Below, in pieces: positions 5,187 through 7,602 of a DNA stretch of 7,602 nucleotides. The notes under the pieces are model-generated. The model was not told the DNA's origin, made no database searches, and worked only from the letters and a program-made list of their open reading frames with translations. Made by a program: the position numbers and the translations under genes. The stretch is from Actinomycetes bacterium (GTDB taxonomy: Bacteria; Actinomycetota; Acidimicrobiia; Acidimicrobiales; Microtrichaceae). The first letter of the stretch is position 1; every line of letters starts with the position of its first letter. The stretch covers positions 1-7,602 of the forward strand of contig JAFAFN010000495.1 of NCBI GenBank assembly GCA_023423475.1, read 5' to 3'.

Positions 5187-6530
5187 ATGACCCCGATGCG
5201 AACACCGAACGCCGCGGTCGCAACCTACGACGAACCGGCGCGACAGGAAGAGACCCGTCGCTCGCTCCGCCTGACCCGCACCCAGACCATCATCGTCGTG
5301 GCCTGCTCGCTCATCGTGGGCGCGCTCGCCGGGGCGCTGGCGGCCACGACCGCCCCCGTCTACAAGACGTCACGATCCGTGATCGTGCTGTCGGGCGGCA
5401 ACCCCAACGACAACGAGGTCCTCACCAGGGCGCTCGAGAGCATCCTGAAGTCGAAGGGCCTCGCCGCCGAGATGAAGCGCCGGGGTGATCTGCCCCAGTC
5501 GATCGACTCGATCGCGGCGATGATCTCGACCAAGCGCTCGCCCGAGGCGGCGTTCATGGACGTGATCGTGTCGAACCCCGACCGAGAGGTGTCCGAGCAG
5601 GTCTCGGCCCAGGTGATCCCCGCCCTCACGGGGATCTTCGAGCAGGCCCAGCAGGACACCCCGGTCGATCAGCGCATCGACGGCGCGGTCTTCAAGGAGG
5701 TCTTCCCGAAGCCGCTCCAGACCACGTCGACGTTCCCGGTCGGCTTCGCGGTGATCTTCGGCCTGCTGCTCGGCGCGCTGATCCCGGCCGCGTTCTTCAC
5801 GGTCCGCAACCTGCGTCGACCGGTGGTCGTCACGGCCCAGGACGTCACCGACGCACTCGACCTGCCGATCCTCGCCAAGGTCCCGGCGCTGCGGGCACGC
5901 GGCGCCAGCGCCCAGGACTCCGTCGCCGGGGTCGTCGCGGCCGTCGAGCGCCTGAGCCTGAACGACTCCGTGCACCGCCTGGTGCTGGTCGGCACCGGCG
6001 ACGGCGAGGACCGCGCCGAGATGGCGCTCGCGCTGTCGTGCGTGATCGCCCGCAGCTTCGGCCAGCCCGTCGCCCTGATCGACGCGGATCTCGACAACGG
6101 CGTGCTCAGCGGGCTGCTGCACGCCAGCGACGTGGCCGGACTGTCCGAATGCCTCGCCGGTCAGCTCGACGCCGACGCGGCGCTGCTGCCGCTCAGCGAC
6201 GCCAACCTGCCGCCGACCCTCGACGGGCTCCAAGCACCAGCAGGGATGGTCAAGTTCCTCAGCGTCGGCGTGGACACCAGCCGCAACATCCTCCGGATGC
6301 GCACGACCTTCCACCGGGTGCTCGAGGGGCTCGCCGGTCGCTACGTCGTGGTGGTCAACGGTCCCCGGCTGCCGGGTCCGGTCCCCACCTCGCAGCTGCT
6401 GTCGCTCGCGGACGCCACCTTGATGATGGTGACCGAGGGTGAGACCAGCCTCTCCGACGCTCGCTCCGCCGGGGACACACTGCGGTCGTTCAGCTCGGGA
6501 GCTTCCGGCGTCATCGTGCTGCGCCGCTAG
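5187..6530 (+). CDS. Wzz-type polysaccharide chain-length regulator with ATPase-dead BY-kinase-like domain
   Basis: The product is 447 aa from the ATG placed by the GAGGAGA site. Architecture: a cytoplasmic N-tail rich in charged residues (1-31), helix at about 34-53, an extracytoplasmic Wzz-like domain (about 56-182) ending in the Pro-containing KEVFPKPLQTTSTFP stretch, helix 184-205, and a cytoplasmic BY-kinase-like domain (about 215-447). In that domain Walker A' is well kept (VALIDADLD, 295-303). The Walker A region reads LVGTGDGEDRAEMA (267-280), with Glu-Asp-Arg where Gly-Lys-Thr/Ser is required, and the Walker B strand YVVVVNGP (386-393) lacks its Asp. No Tyr-rich tail exists. Such proteins normally set polymer length and couple export to tyrosine-kinase cycling; here a scaffold role is more likely. 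The C-terminal ADA....VTEGETS and RSFSSGASGVIVL segments align with the end of the fusion gene at 1-1992, so the two are paralogues. The flippase gene starts 3 nt after its stop. Confidence 0.88.
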   Translation: MTPMRTPNAAVATYDEPARQEETRRSLRLTRTQTIIVVACSLIVGALAGALAATTAPVYKTSRSVIVLSGGNPNDNEVLTRALESILKSKGLAAEMKRRGDLPQSIDSIAAMISTKRSPEAAFMDVIVSNPDREVSEQVSAQVIPALTGIFEQAQQDTPVDQRIDGAVFKEVFPKPLQTTSTFPVGFAVIFGLLLGALIPAAFFTVRNLRRPVVVTAQDVTDALDLPILAKVPALRARGASAQDSVAGVVAAVERLSLNDSVHRLVLVGTGDGEDRAEMALALSCVIARSFGQPVALIDADLDNGVLSGLLHASDVAGLSECLAGQLDADAALLPLSDANLPPTLDGLQAPAGMVKFLSVGVDTSRNILRMRTTFHRVLEGLAGRYVVVVNGPRLPGPVPTSQLLSLADATLMMVTEGETSLSDARSAGDTLRSFSSGASGVIVLRR

Positions 6531-6533
6531 TCG

Positions 6534-7602
6534 ATGACCACCCGGGGCGACGAGCCCGGCACCCCCGCCGACGCGGCCGTGCCGGAGTCCGGCACCGACG
6601 CGGCAGGCGCCGCGCTGGGCGACGAGGAGACCAGGGCCGCGATGGACGCGGCCGCAGCGTCGGGCGACCCCGAGCAGTCGGTCGGGACGAAGGCGTCCCG
6701 GGGCTTCCTGTGGGCGAACGTCGGTGTCTTCACCCGCTACGCGTCGGCCCTGGTGCTCGCTGCGTACCTGGCACGGGTGCTCGACCCCACCGAGTACGCG
6801 GTCATGGTCACCCTGATGGTGGTGACCTTCTACTTCGACAACGCGCTCGACCTGGGCATGGGCGCGGCGCTCGTCTACGAGCAGGAGGAGGGCATCACCG
6901 AACGTGTGCGCGTGGCGTTCACCGCGAACGTCGGGATCATGGCGGTGCTGGCCACGGCGGCCTTCCTGCTGGCACCGGTGATCTCGCACTACTTCGACCT
7001 CCCGGAGTACACGAACCTCTTCCGGTGCCTGGCGATCGTGGTCGTGCTCTCGGGGCTGACGACCATCCCCTGGGCGCTCTTCATGCGCAGCATGGACTTC
7101 AAGAAGCGGGCGATCGTCGAGGTCGCCCGCGACGGCACCAGGTTCGTGGTGACCATCGCCCTGGTCGCCGGTGGCCTCGGTGCCTGGGCCGTGATGTTCG
7201 GCATGATCGCCGCGTACGCCGTCTGGATGTCCGCGACGTGGTTCTTCATGAAGTTCCGCCCGGCGCTGCGGTGGGACATCGTCGTGGTCAAGGAGCTGTT
7301 CGCCTACGCCTGGCGCATGGCCGGCACCCGCATCCTCGGCGTGCTGTCGCTCAACGGCGACTACCTGATCGTCGGCAACCGACGCCCCGACCAGTACCCG
7401 CTCTACTACCAGGCGTTCCGACTGCCCGAGTTCGTGATGGGTGCGCAGCTCAATGCGATGTCGGCGGTGCTGTTCCCCATGTACGCACGAATCCGGGCCG
7501 AGGGCACCGTCGCCATGCGCGACGCCCTCTACCGGGCGCTGCGACTCGTGGCGATGTTCTCGATCCCGGTGGGCGTCGGTCTGGCGCTCGTCGCCCGCGA
7601 TG
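6534..7602 (+). CDS. Wzx/WzxC-type polysaccharide flippase (MOP superfamily), 3' end outside window
   Basis: The frame is open to the window end, with 356 codons visible. A disordered Ala/Gly/Asp/Glu-rich tail (1-50) precedes a multi-pass membrane protein with hydrophobic segments at about 59-79, 86-112, 130-152, 163-183, 203-234 and 335-354. The segment LAAYLARVLDPTEYAVMVTL (76-95), followed by NALDLGMGAALVYEQEE, resembles the WzxC-like pattern of a helix, LL.P..FG, a helix, then DLG...ALI. ALFMRSMDFKKRAIVEV matches the downstream R.L.FK..A..E region of that group. Such proteins flip undecaprenyl-linked oligosaccharide repeat units across the cytoplasmic membrane, supplying the Wzy polymerase. 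Two starts are possible: ATG 6534, or ATG 6642 with a strong GAGGAGA 11 nt upstream. The 6534-6641 stretch has the same near-total G/C third positions as the rest, which favours the longer form. It is probably coupled to the preceding Wzz-like gene. Confidence 0.9.
   Translation, partial: MTTRGDEPGTPADAAVPESGTDAAGAALGDEETRAAMDAAAASGDPEQSVGTKASRGFLWANVGVFTRYASALVLAAYLARVLDPTEYAVMVTLMVVTFYFDNALDLGMGAALVYEQEEGITERVRVAFTANVGIMAVLATAAFLLAPVISHYFDLPEYTNLFRCLAIVVVLSGLTTIPWALFMRSMDFKKRAIVEVARDGTRFVVTIALVAGGLGAWAVMFGMIAAYAVWMSATWFFMKFRPALRWDIVVVKELFAYAWRMAGTRILGVLSLNGDYLIVGNRRPDQYPLYYQAFRLPEFVMGAQLNAMSAVLFPMYARIRAEGTVAMRDALYRALRLVAMFSIPVGVGLALVARD
6624..6630 (+). promoter_or_regulatory. Possible internal ribosome-binding site in the flippase gene
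   Basis: GAGGAGA lies 11 nt before the in-frame ATG at 6642, the same motif and spacing as at the preceding gene (5169-5175 to 5187). Initiation here would remove the 36-residue disordered tail but keep every membrane segment. The motif also encodes Glu-Glu in the long form, so it may be chance. Confidence 0.3.

Noticed and set aside
5370..6989. A long minus-strand open frame of about 539 codons opposite the second Wzz-like gene and the flippase.
   Set aside because: It mirrors the G/C-rich third positions of the plus-strand genes, has Arg/Gly/Val/His-rich low-complexity composition and no recognisable domain, and crosses two well-supported genes.

Overview
The window is very GC-rich, with codon third positions almost always G or C, frequent GTG starts and tightly packed genes. 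The gene order tatD - (small membrane protein) - ksgA/rsmA - ispE, plus a 33-residue AURKAIP1/COX24-type ribosomal protein, points to an actinobacterium (Actinomycetota). A member of a deep lineage such as Acidimicrobiia is my guess, not something the sequence proves.

Layout. (1) 1-1992, plus strand: the 3' part of a large gene whose visible product joins the C-terminal half of an O-antigen ligase/polymerase (Wzy_C-like) to a complete Wzz-type chain-length regulator with two membrane helices and a BY-kinase-like cytoplasmic domain that has lost its ATP-binding motifs. (2) 2047-4852, plus strand: a compact housekeeping cluster of tatD, a short Ser/Thr-rich single-pass membrane protein, ksgA/rsmA and ispE. 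The genes overlap or are separated by a few bases and are probably cotranscribed. In mycobacteria the slot between tatD and ksgA holds rpfB; here the protein has no muralytic domain. (3) 4888-4989, minus strand: a tiny gene for the basic 33-aa ribosomal protein, convergent with ispE, with a recognisable promoter at 5000-5029. (4) 5187-6530, plus strand: a second Wzz/BY-kinase-like protein, paralogous to the end of gene 1 and also lacking intact Walker A and Walker B motifs. A leader hairpin lies upstream. (5) 6534 to the window end, plus strand: the N-terminal part of a Wzx/WzxC-type polysaccharide flippase, 3 nt after the previous stop.

How the genes fit together. The outer genes form parts of a Wzx/Wzy-type surface polysaccharide (capsule, exopolysaccharide or O-antigen-like) pathway: flippase, polymerase/ligase and two chain-length regulators. 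The inner block is conserved housekeeping: a TatD-family nuclease, 16S rRNA dimethylation, the MEP isoprenoid pathway and a small ribosomal protein. IspE sits upstream of undecaprenyl phosphate, the lipid carrier a Wzx/Wzy system needs, so the neighbourhood is functionally compatible, though common regulation is not shown.

Most notable: the Wzy-Wzz-pseudokinase fusion, two paralogous ATPase-dead regulators flanking the housekeeping block, and replacement of the rpfB slot by a short repeat-bearing membrane protein. No tRNA, rRNA, CRISPR array, insertion sequence or phage gene was seen.
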